A DNA stretch of 5,500 nucleotides, from assembly GCA_017998735.1 (NCBI GenBank), contig JAGOCN010000138.1, forward strand, positions 1 to 5,500. The letters are read 5' to 3'. The position numbers and the translations under genes are program-made. Of this stretch, positions 1-5,500 are shown piece by piece. Origin of the DNA: Giesbergeria sp. GTDB lineage: Bacteria > Pseudomonadota > Gammaproteobacteria > Burkholderiales > Burkholderiaceae_C. The number at the start of each line of letters is the position of its first letter. Within the stretch, counting starts at the first letter, position 1. The notes under the pieces were generated by a model. That model ran no database searches, was not told where the DNA came from, and saw only the letters and a list, made by a program, of their open reading frames with translations.

Positions 1-1
1 G

Positions 2-1003
2 CGCAACCTGCAGGTCAACGGCGGTGATGTCGCCTTTGACGTGGAGCTGGGCTACCCCGCCAAAAGCCTGATTCCCGCACTGCGCAGCAGCTTCATTGCC
101 GCTGCCAGGGGCGTGGCCGGTGTGGAGAACGTGTCGGTCAACATCACTTTCAAGGTGGCGGCGCATGCGGTGCAGCGCGGCGTGCAGCTGCTGCCGGGCG
201 TCAAAAACATCATTGCCGTGGCGTCGGGCAAGGGCGGCGTGGGCAAAAGCACCACCGCCGCCAACCTGGCGCTTGCGCTGGCCGCCGAGGGCGCCCGCGT
301 GGGCGTGCTGGACGCCGACATCTACGGCCCCAGCCAGCCGATGATGATGGGCATCAACCGCCGCCCCGACAGCCTGGACGGCAAGAACATGGAGCCGCTG
401 GAAAACCACGGCGTGCAGGTGATGTCCATCGGTTTTCTGGTCAGCCAGGACGAGGCCATGATCTGGCGCGGCCCGATGGCCACGCAGGCGCTGGACCAGC
501 TCTTGCGCCAGACCCACTGGCGCGACCTGGACTACCTCATCGTTGACATGCCGCCCGGCACCGGCGACATCCAGCTGAGCCTGAGCCAGCGCGTGCCCAT
601 CACCGGCGCGGTCATCGTCACCACACCGCAGGACATTGCCCTGCTGGACGCCAAGAAGGGCATCAAGATGTTTGAAAAGGTGGGCGTGCCCATCCTGGGC
701 ATCGTTGAAAACATGGCGGTGCATGTGTGTACGAACTGCGGCCACGCCGAGCACATCTTTGGCGAAGGCGGCGGCAAGCGCATGGCGGCCGACTACCAGA
801 TGGACTACCTGGGCGCGCTGCCGCTGGACATGCAGATTCGCCTGCAGGCCGACAGCGGCACGCCCACCGTGGTGGCCGACCCCGACGGCGAAGTGGCGCA
901 GATTTACAAACAGGTGGCGCGCAGCGTGGCGGTGAAGATTGCGCAGCAGGCCAAGGACTTTTCTTCCAGGTTTCCAACCATCACGGTGTCGCAGGACACC
1001 TGA
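2..1003 (+). CDS. apbC: Iron-sulfur cluster carrier protein ApbC/Mrp (5'-partial)
   Basis: P-loop ATPase of the Mrp/NBP35 family, a cytoplasmic scaffold/carrier that binds a [4Fe-4S] cluster and passes it to apo-enzymes. The reading frame is open from base 2, and the residues before the GTG at 41 (RNLQVNGGDVAFD) are typical of the N-terminal MIP18/DUF59 domain, so GTG 41 is not the real start; about 30 residues are missing compared with the usual length of roughly 360. Counting from codon 41: DUF59 remainder to about residue 45; deviant Walker A GKGGVGKST at 63-71; switch I DADIYGPSQP at 91-100; Walker B-like VDMPPGTGD at 168-176; the family's cluster-binding CxxC is C230-T-N-C233 (728-739). 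All key motifs are intact. It ends at TGA 1001-1003. The next gene on the same strand starts 143 nt downstream. Identification is very secure; the physiological client is not shown. Confidence 0.97.
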   Translation, partial: RNLQVNGGDVAFDVELGYPAKSLIPALRSSFIAAARGVAGVENVSVNITFKVAAHAVQRGVQLLPGVKNIIAVASGKGGVGKSTTAANLALALAAEGARVGVLDADIYGPSQPMMMGINRRPDSLDGKNMEPLENHGVQVMSIGFLVSQDEAMIWRGPMATQALDQLLRQTHWRDLDYLIVDMPPGTGDIQLSLSQRVPITGAVIVTTPQDIALLDAKKGIKMFEKVGVPILGIVENMAVHVCTNCGHAEHIFGEGGGKRMAADYQMDYLGALPLDMQIRLQADSGTPTVVADPDGEVAQIYKQVARSVAVKIAQQAKDFSSRFPTITVSQDT

Positions 1004-1027
1004 GAGCTGCACTGGAAAAATCAGCAC

Positions 1028-1080
1028 CAAAACGGCCTCCAGCGCCTGTCCGGCCTGCGCCAGCAGCTATCATTTTTGAT
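1028..1080 (+). repeat. Dispersed intergenic repeat, copy 1
   Basis: This segment matches another at 3999-4051 in the same orientation. Shared blocks in order are caaaa (1028-1032), gcctccagc (1035-1043), tgcgccagcagct (1056-1068) and tttttgat (1073-1080). The distance from gcctcc to gcgccagc is 22 nt in both copies. The middle, between the conserved blocks, is variable; here GCGC (1042-1045) can pair with GCGC (1057-1060) around an 11-nt loop. I recall similar elements, with an AGCGCT-type palindromic centre flanked by AGGCC and GCAGCTAT arms, as common between genes in Comamonadaceae. Family assignment is from memory; the similarity of the two copies is directly visible. Confidence 0.72.
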
Positions 1081-1136
1081 ATTTCAATGAACTGAATCCA
1101 TCGGCGCTGTGCCCACTGGCCCGCCGCCACCCGCAC

Positions 1137-1141
1137 GGAGG
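1137..1141 (+). promoter_or_regulatory. Shine-Dalgarno of the oxidoreductase gene
   Basis: GGAGG lies 5 nt before ATG 1147. It is a strong match to the anti-SD sequence, and it fixes the start of the 791-aa oxidoreductase at 1147. Confidence 0.85.
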
Positions 1142-1146
1142 CCGGT

Positions 1147-3522
1147 ATGGCAGAGCAAAAAATCGCGTTTTACACCGGCCCGGCCGGTGGCTGGGGCGCG
1201 CTGAACAGCGTGAAAAACGCGCTGCTGCACCACGGCATTGCCGTGAAGGGCGCCAAGACCCTGCTGTCGGCCAACCAGTCCGACGGCTTTGACTGCCCCG
1301 GCTGCGCCTGGCCGGACCGCAACCACGCTTCCAGCTTCGAGTTTTGCGAAAACGGCGCCAAGGCCGTGGCCGCCGAAGCCACCGCCCGGCGCGCCGGCCC
1401 GGAGCTGTTTGCCCAATACACCGTGGCCGAACTGGCCAAGCAAAGCGACTTCTGGCTGGAGGGCCAGGGGCGCCTGACGCACCCGCTGGCCTACGACGCG
1501 GCCAGCGACCAGTACCGCCCCATTGCCTGGGACGCCGCCTTTGCGCTGGTGGCCCGCCACCTGAAAGCGCTGCCCGACCCGAACCAGGCTGTTTTTTACA
1601 CCTCGGGCCGCACCAGCAACGAGGCGGCGTTTCTGTACCAGCTGTTCGTGCGCCAGTTCGGCACCAACAACTTTCCCGACTGCTCGAACCTGTGCCACGA
1701 GTCCAGCGGCAGCGCCATGAAGCCGCAGATTGGCGTGGGCAAGGGGACAGTGCAGCTGGCGGACTTTGAGCAGGCCGACGCCATCTTCATCTTTGGCCAG
1801 AACCCCGGCACCAACCACCCGCGCATGCTGGGCGAGCTGCGTGCGGGCTACCAGCGCGGTGCGCGCATTGCCAGCTTCAACCCGCTGCGCGAGCGTGGGC
1901 TGGAGCGCTTTGCCGACCCGCAAAGCACGCTGGAGATGGCCACGCTGGGCTCCACGCCCATCAGCACGCACTACTTTCAGCTGCGCGTGGGCGGTGATTT
2001 GCCGGCGGTCAAGGGCATCATGAAGCACGTGCTGGAGCAGGAAGGAGCGCGTGGCGGCGTGCTGGACCACGCCTTCATTGCCGAGCACACAACCGGTTTT
2101 GGCGCGCTGGCGGCCAGCCTGCGTGCCGAGGCGTGGGCGGTGCTGGAAGAAGAATCGGGCCTCACCGAAGCGCAGATGCGCGCTGCCGGCGACCTCTACA
2201 TCGGCGCGGACCGCGTGATTGTCTGCTGGGGCATGGGCATCACACAGCACAAGTACGCGGTGCACACCGTCCAGGCCATCGTCAGCCTGCTGCTGCTGCG
2301 CGGCAACATTGGCCGCCCAGGGGCCGGCCCGTGCCCGGTGCGCGGCCACAGCAATGTGCAGGGCGATCGCACCATGGGCATCTGGGAAAAACCGCCCGCC
2401 GCGCTGCTGGACCGGCTGCAGCAGGTGTTTGATTTCGACCCGCCACGCACACACGGCGTGGACGTGGTGGGCGCCATCCGCCTGATGCAAAGCGGCATCG
2501 GCAAGGTGTTTTTTGCGCTGGGCGGCAATTTTGCTGCTGCCACGCCCGACACCTTTGCCACCTGGAAGGCGCTGCGGCGCTGCGCGCTGACCGTGCATGT
2601 GGCCACCAAACTCAACCGCAGCCACCTGGTGCATGGCCAGGAAGCACTGATCCTGCCCTGCCTGGGCCGCACCGAAATCGATGTGCAGGCCGGCGGCGCG
2701 CAGGGCGTGACGGTGGAGGACTCGATGGGCATGGTGCACCTGTCTGCCGGCATCAATCCGCCGGCGTCAGAGCATTTGCTGTCCGAACCGGCCATCGTTG
2801 CCCGCCTGGCCGCCGCCACGCTGGGCATCGAGCGCAGCAATGTGCAGTGGCTGTGGCTGGTGGAAGACTACCGCCGCATCCGCGACCTGATTGCCAAGGT
2901 GTTTCCGGACTTTCACGCTTTCAACCAGCGCGTGGCGGTGCCGGGGGGCTTCAAATTGCGCAACGCGGCCAGCGAACGGGTGTGGGAAACGGACAGCGGC
3001 AAGGCCCGCTTTTACCCGCCGGTGGTGCCGCGCGACACGCCCTCGCACCAGGCACGCGCCCGCCACCCCGAGCAGACCGTGTTCACGCTGCTGACCATGC
3101 GCTCGCACGACCAGTACAACACCACCATTTATGGGCTGGACGACCGCTACCGGGGCGTGTACGGCCAGCGCCGCGTGGTGTTCATCCACGCCCAGGACAT
3201 CCGCGCCCTGGGCCTGCAGGACGGCGACTGGGTGGACATCCAGACCGTGTGGTGCGACGACAGCGACAGCGAAGGCGACAACGACAGCGGCCAGCCGCGC
3301 CGCGTGGAACGCTTTCGGCTGGTGGCGTACGACATTCCCCGTGGCAACCTGGCCGCGTATTACCCCGAAACCAACCCGCTGGTGCCGCTGTCCGCCGTGG
3401 CCGATGGGGCGGGCACGCCCACATCCAAGTCGATTCCGGTGCTGCTGCTGCCGCACACGGGCACGGCGGCAACGGCAACGGCAACATCAGCACCAGAGGC
3501 AAAGCCTGCCCGCCATGTCTGA
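1147..3522 (+). CDS. FdhF/YdeP family molybdopterin oxidoreductase
   Basis: Predicted Mo-bisMGD enzyme related to the formate dehydrogenase alpha subunit, of the YdeP subfamily (E. coli YdeP is about 760 aa; this is 791 aa). No signal or Tat peptide is visible, so it is probably cytoplasmic. Seen: N-terminal Cys cluster C50-x2-C53-x13-C67 (possible Fe-S ligands, but not the classical CxxCxxxC spacing of formate dehydrogenases); C183-H184 in NLCHESSG, at the place of the Sec/Cys-His Mo ligand pair of FdhF; cofactor-binding segments FIFGQNPGTNHPR (about 214-226) and LLLRGNIGRPGAG (382-394); C-terminal molybdopterin dinucleotide-binding domain from about 645 (RSHDQYN at 652-658). Start ATG has GGAGG 5 nt upstream. 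Odd points: an acidic loop DDSDSEGDNDSG at 704-715 and an Ala/Thr-rich tail after the family-like end SKSIPVLLL. Its stop overlaps the next gene. The substrate is unknown; formate is not established for this subfamily. E. coli YdeP has been linked to acid resistance. Confidence 0.95.
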   Translation: MAEQKIAFYTGPAGGWGALNSVKNALLHHGIAVKGAKTLLSANQSDGFDCPGCAWPDRNHASSFEFCENGAKAVAAEATARRAGPELFAQYTVAELAKQSDFWLEGQGRLTHPLAYDAASDQYRPIAWDAAFALVARHLKALPDPNQAVFYTSGRTSNEAAFLYQLFVRQFGTNNFPDCSNLCHESSGSAMKPQIGVGKGTVQLADFEQADAIFIFGQNPGTNHPRMLGELRAGYQRGARIASFNPLRERGLERFADPQSTLEMATLGSTPISTHYFQLRVGGDLPAVKGIMKHVLEQEGARGGVLDHAFIAEHTTGFGALAASLRAEAWAVLEEESGLTEAQMRAAGDLYIGADRVIVCWGMGITQHKYAVHTVQAIVSLLLLRGNIGRPGAGPCPVRGHSNVQGDRTMGIWEKPPAALLDRLQQVFDFDPPRTHGVDVVGAIRLMQSGIGKVFFALGGNFAAATPDTFATWKALRRCALTVHVATKLNRSHLVHGQEALILPCLGRTEIDVQAGGAQGVTVEDSMGMVHLSAGINPPASEHLLSEPAIVARLAAATLGIERSNVQWLWLVEDYRRIRDLIAKVFPDFHAFNQRVAVPGGFKLRNAASERVWETDSGKARFYPPVVPRDTPSHQARARHPEQTVFTLLTMRSHDQYNTTIYGLDDRYRGVYGQRRVVFIHAQDIRALGLQDGDWVDIQTVWCDDSDSEGDNDSGQPRRVERFRLVAYDIPRGNLAAYYPETNPLVPLSAVADGAGTPTSKSIPVLLLPHTGTAATATATSAPEAKPARHV
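3256..3291 (+). repeat. Degenerate gacagc-type short repeat coding an acidic loop
   Basis: Alternating gac, agc and related codons (gac gac agc gac agc gaa ggc gac aac gac agc ggc) encode residues 704-715 of the oxidoreductase. The tract sits between predicted beta strands of the C-terminal cofactor-binding domain (DWVDIQTV before, VERFRLVAYDIP after), so it is probably a surface loop enlarged by short-repeat expansion. Confidence 0.55.
3468..3485 (+). repeat. Perfect (ggcaac)x3 hexamer tandem repeat
   Basis: Three uninterrupted ggcaac units lie in the last 55 nt of the oxidoreductase gene and encode the Ala-Thr alternation of its C-terminal tail. The reading frame is kept by the 6-nt unit. 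Such a tract could vary in copy number by slippage, but three copies is short. Confidence 0.7.
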
Positions 3523-3874
3523 AGGCGAAAAAGAAGGGCAAGCAGAAGCAGAAACAGAAGCAGGCCAGCCGCTGGCCTGCCGCATCCTGTGCGCCCTGGC
3601 CGAAGCGGCGCCAACGGCCCCAAACGAGCACGGCGCCGGCATGTCGCTGCCCCGGCTGGGCAAGCGCCTGGGGCACAGCGCCAGCGTGCTGGTGCGCGAA
3701 CTGGCTTTTCTAGGCGACGCCCCGCTGGCCGGCCAGCGCGGCCCTGGCTGGGTGCGGGTTGAACAGAAAGAAGGGCGCTGGACGGTGCACCTCACCGCCG
3801 CAGGGCTGGCGGTGTCGCAGGCACTGGCGGCCGGGCCGGTGGCCGCTGGCCCGGAGGCAGAAAACCGCGCCTGA
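3515..3874 (+). CDS. Small putative winged-helix protein coupled to the oxidoreductase
   Basis: 119-aa protein not assigned to a named family. ATG 3515 lies inside the end of the oxidoreductase gene (ATGTCTGA, 8-nt overlap). No Shine-Dalgarno lies at normal spacing (the nearest, agagg at 3494-3498, is 16 nt away), so translation probably depends on coupling with the upstream gene. Residues 2-18 are Glu/Ala-rich low complexity. The remainder reads as a winged helix: helix 1 ACRILCALAEAA (21-32), helix 2 SLPRLGKRLG (44-53), recognition-like helix SASVLVRELAFL (55-66), then a hairpin wing (about 78-95) leading into LTAAGLAVSQAL, as in MarR/PadR-type proteins. There are no metal-binding clusters or membrane segments. 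It may regulate the operon, or be a non-DNA-binding partner of the oxidoreductase; neither is demonstrated. The open frame extends upstream to 3131, but only as a shadow of the oxidoreductase gene. Confidence 0.82.
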   Translation: MSEGEKEGQAEAETEAGQPLACRILCALAEAAPTAPNEHGAGMSLPRLGKRLGHSASVLVRELAFLGDAPLAGQRGPGWVRVEQKEGRWTVHLTAAGLAVSQALAAGPVAAGPEAENRA

Positions 3875-3998
3875 AGCCAGGGCGGGCGCGCTGGTCAGGC
3901 AAGGTGACAGCGACAGTGGAATTGACTGCGGTTGCTGCTGGAATTGCGGCTTTGTCCGTGCCTGTGACCCTGCCAACCTTTCAGCCTGCCATTGCAAG

Positions 3999-4051
3999 CA
4001 AAAGGTGCCTCCAGCCCAGTTGCAGACTGCGCCAGCAGCTCCTTTTTTGAT
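3999..4051 (+). repeat. Dispersed intergenic repeat, copy 2
   Basis: Second copy of the element at 1028-1080, same orientation: caaaa (3999-4003), gcctccagc (4007-4015), ctgcgccagcagct (4027-4040), then a T-run and ga(t) (4043-4051). The centre (4016-4027) differs from copy 1, and the outer blocks are conserved apart from one-base indels near the ends. CTGC-gcca-GCAG (4027-4038) can form a 4-bp stem. Both copies lie downstream of + strand genes. Confidence 0.72.
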
Positions 4052-4092
4052 AGTGAAATGGAACAGTCCGGCGCAATGGGCTGGCGCAACTG
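4017..4092. repeat. Imperfect inverted repeat, possible hairpin between convergent genes
   Basis: CAGTTGC (4017-4023) plus GCCAGC (4031-4036) can pair with GCTGGC (4080-4085) plus GCAACTG (4086-4092). This gives 13 bp with a 7-nt one-sided bulge and a 43-nt loop. An alternative 8-bp pairing is CCAGCCCA (4011-4018) with TGGGCTGG (4077-4084). The right arm lies just before the hglS stop. The structure could fold in transcripts of either strand, but it lacks an adjacent U-tract, so a terminator role is only a guess. Confidence 0.4.
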
Positions 4093-4099
4093 CTGCCGT

Positions 4100-5500
4100 T
4101 CACTCCGCACCCGCACCCACACCGGGCTGGCCGCGCAGCTGGGCCAGCACGCGGTCGATGGACTGCTGCTGCGCTGCTTCGTACAGCGCGATCTCGTCGT
4201 GCACCGGCGCGCCCAGGGCGTCTTCAAAGGCCTGCTGTGCGGCGTGGGCCTGGTAGTGCTTCTGCTCCTGGCCGCCCAGGTTGGACTGGAAAATGCCGGC
4301 GGCACTCACGGGCAGAAAATCCTCGTAGGTGATGGGCTCGGCCTGCACCCGACCGCGCTCCAGCAGGGCTTGCAGGCCTTCGGCGTCCCCCGTGGTGCCG
4401 GATTGCGGCTGCTGCTGCTGTTGGTGCTGGCCGTGTTCCTGCTTTTGTTCCTGTTTCTCCCCCGAATTTCCTTCCTGCGCCCCGTCTGGCGTGGCCAGTG
4501 TGTAGCGGTAGAACGCCAGGCCCTGGCTGCGCAGTGCTGCGTGCGTGTCGGGAAACTGCTGGAAGACTTCGGCCAGCTGCGCCGCATAGCCTTGCGCGTC
4601 GTTACCAGCATTGACGGCATTGCCGGCGGTTTTCATGCCCTGCGCCTGTGCCAGCAACTGGTCGTACAGGGCGCGGCCCTTGCGGGTCAGGGCCACGCCG
4701 CGCTGCTCGATTTCGCCAAAGCGGGCGGTGTGCGCGCCGGCGCTGGTGGCCGCGTCGCCGACAAAGCGCACCGGCTCCTGCAGCGCCTTGAAGCTGGTCT
4801 GGCGCAGCAGGATCGGGCAGTCGCGTCGGGGCGGGCCTTCCACCACCTCCTTGGCGTCCATGCCGTGCAGGGGCATGGCCGCCTGGGCGGCGTCGATGTC
4901 GAGGGTGCGAGGCGTCAGGTGGTTGATGTGCGGGCCTTTGAAGCAGACCACATCGGCCACCAGCCGGTGGGCTTTTTGCAAGGCGTCGTAGGTGGCGGCG
5001 TCCACCGTGGCTTCGCTGTGCCAGCGAAAGGTGTGCAGCGCTTCCTGCACAAAGTCGTCCGCCTCGGCGCTGTCCAGGCCGCCCTGGGTTTCGCCACGGG
5101 CGATCAGTTCCAGCAGGCGCGGCGTGAAAATCCGGCGCTGCGACAGGATGGCGGCAGCCTTGGCGCGCAGCGCCGGGTCGTCCACCAGTTCCAGCCGCAG
5201 CAGCGACGTGAACACGCGAAACGGGTTGGCCAGCAGCGCGGCGTCGGTCACCGGGCGAAAGGCGGTGGAATGCACCGGCACGCCCGCCACCGACAGGTCG
5301 TAATAGCCCACCGGCTCCATGCCCATCAGCGCAAACAGGCGGCGCAGCGTGGCCAGTTCCTGCGCGCTGCCGACGCGGATGGCGCCATGGCGCTCCACGC
5401 CCAGGCGGGCGGTTTCTCCGGTGCGCTCCAGCTGTGCCCGCAAGGCGGGCTGCGCTTGCAGGGTGCGGGCGTTGGTATCGGCCACCAGTTCCACCAGGGT
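4100..5500 (-). CDS. hglS: 2-oxoadipate dioxygenase/decarboxylase HglS (DUF1338/YdcJ family), 5'-partial
   Basis: Fe(II)-dependent enzyme converting 2-oxoadipate to D-2-hydroxyglutarate in the D-lysine/2-aminoadipate route (Pseudomonas putida HglS; E. coli homologue YdcJ). The frame is open to the window edge (TLVELVADTN...), so the GTG at 5494 is internal and about 30 N-terminal residues are missing. Counting from codon 5494: H36 and R40 in ERHGAIR, H192 in GPHINHLTPR, and E261 in RFGEIEQRG. The spacings agree closely with the metal ligands and substrate Arg I recall for HglS (His70/Arg74, His226, Glu294), so the active site looks intact. The conserved C-terminal block ITYEDFLPVSAAGIFQSNLG is at 388-407. 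Odd: a Gln-rich low-complexity segment at about 341-370 just before this block. It converges on the winged-helix gene. Start and promoter lie outside the window. The family call is secure; activity is inferred from family. Confidence 0.94.
   Translation of the reverse strand, partial: TLVELVADTNARTLQAQPALRAQLERTGETARLGVERHGAIRVGSAQELATLRRLFALMGMEPVGYYDLSVAGVPVHSTAFRPVTDAALLANPFRVFTSLLRLELVDDPALRAKAAAILSQRRIFTPRLLELIARGETQGGLDSAEADDFVQEALHTFRWHSEATVDAATYDALQKAHRLVADVVCFKGPHINHLTPRTLDIDAAQAAMPLHGMDAKEVVEGPPRRDCPILLRQTSFKALQEPVRFVGDAATSAGAHTARFGEIEQRGVALTRKGRALYDQLLAQAQGMKTAGNAVNAGNDAQGYAAQLAEVFQQFPDTHAALRSQGLAFYRYTLATPDGAQEGNSGEKQEQKQEHGQHQQQQQPQSGTTGDAEGLQALLERGRVQAEPITYEDFLPVSAAGIFQSNLGGQEQKHYQAHAAQQAFEDALGAPVHDEIALYEAAQQQSIDRVLAQLRGQPGVGAGAE
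4385..4474 (-). repeat. Gln-rich low-complexity insert in hglS
   Basis: Encodes residues about 341-370 of the partial HglS: Gln, Glu, Lys, His and Gly with a run of five Gln (358-362). On the + strand it is seen as gctgctgctgctg followed by repeated ttcctg/tttgttcctg words. I expect the family to have only a short linker before the AEGLQALLERG-like segment, so this looks like a short-repeat expansion in a surface linker. Confidence 0.6.

Larger units (their letters stand above)
1004..1146. other. Intergenic gap apbC - oxidoreductase
   Basis: This 143-nt non-coding gap holds a dispersed repeat copy (about 1028-1080), a small ATCA-TTTT-TGAT inverted repeat (1069-1080) and the ribosome binding site of the next gene. 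I see no clear -35/-10 pair. No strong GC hairpin directly precedes the T-run at 1073-1077, so a classical terminator is not supported. Whether apbC and the oxidoreductase share a transcript cannot be decided from sequence alone. Confidence 0.6.
3875..4099. other. Intergenic gap between convergent genes
   Basis: 225 nt between the stop of the winged-helix gene and the stop of hglS on the other strand. It contains a small GC hairpin CCAG...CTGG (3877-3894, no T-run after it), two ggaattg words 22 nt apart (3918-3924 and 3940-3946), dispersed repeat copy 2 and a long inverted repeat (4017-4092). No convincing gene is seen. Termination for both genes must lie here, but no canonical intrinsic terminator is evident on either strand. 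Confidence 0.6.

Noticed and set aside
41..43. GTG 41 as the apbC start
   Set aside because: The frame continues upstream to the window edge with residues typical of the DUF59 domain, and there is no RBS before 41.
1073..1077. T-run after repeat copy 1 as an intrinsic terminator for apbC
   Set aside because: No stable GC stem lies directly before the T-run; only a 4-bp GCGC/GCGC pairing further upstream is visible.
1084..2739. 551-codon open frame on the - strand, opposite the oxidoreductase gene
   Set aside because: Its translation is rich in Ala, His, Gln and Arg with no family motifs, as expected from the antisense of a GC-rich gene; the + strand has intact molybdopterin-enzyme motifs and a good SD.
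2767..3456. 229-codon - strand open frame
   Set aside because: Antisense shadow of the C-terminal part of the oxidoreductase; His/Val/Ala-biased, no recognisable domain.
2847..3713. 288-codon + strand open frame in another frame of the oxidoreductase
   Set aside because: Gly/Arg/Pro/Ala-rich out-of-frame translation typical of GC-rich coding DNA, with no motif or RBS.
3759..4256. + strand frame with a Cys-rich stretch (CGCCWNCGF...CHCK) across the convergent gap
   Set aside because: It overlaps two real genes in other frames, and the Cys stretch is short, has no zinc-ribbon spacing and no RBS; probably chance TGC codons.
4405..4470. Repetitive ctg/ttcctg tract as a CRISPR or minisatellite array
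   Set aside because: The units are too short and irregular, there are no spacers, and the tract keeps the hglS reading frame; it is coding low complexity.

Overview
The window is GC-rich and densely coding, with third codon positions dominated by G and C. Gene content and style point to a betaproteobacterium, most likely Burkholderiales/Comamonadaceae. Part of that placement rests on two copies of an intergenic element with the core gcctcc-N16-gcgccagcagct followed by a T-run, which resembles, from memory, a repeat scattered through Acidovorax/Polaromonas-type genomes. No mobile genes, RNA genes, CRISPR array or phage genes are visible.

Layout: (1) 2-1003 (+) is the 3' nine-tenths of apbC/mrp, a P-loop iron-sulfur cluster carrier. 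(2) 1004-1146 is an intergenic gap holding repeat copy 1 and the ribosome binding site of the next gene. (3) 1147-3522 (+) is a full-length FdhF/YdeP-type molybdopterin oxidoreductase of 791 aa. (4) 3515-3874 (+) is a 119-aa protein with a probable winged helix, overlapping the oxidoreductase gene by 8 nt and so probably translationally coupled to it. (5) 3875-4099 is the gap between convergent genes, with repeat copy 2 and a long imperfect inverted repeat. (6) 4100-5500 (-) is most of an hglS/ydcJ (DUF1338) gene, a 2-oxoadipate dioxygenase/decarboxylase, cut at its 5' end by the window edge.

Functionally, the + strand genes could be linked: an Fe-S carrier lies upstream of a predicted Mo-bisMGD enzyme that may also bind an Fe-S cluster, followed by a small putative DNA-binding partner or regulator. 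The 143-nt gap means co-transcription of apbC with the other two is not shown. The hglS gene belongs to lysine/2-oxoadipate catabolism and appears independent.

The window is mostly ordinary metabolism. The points most worth a second look are the coupled oxidoreductase/winged-helix pair, the shared intergenic repeat, and short-repeat-derived low-complexity segments (acidic, Ala/Thr, Glu/Ala and Gln-rich) in three of the four proteins, most strikingly a Gln-rich insert inside HglS. I did not find convincing evidence of a wholly new system.
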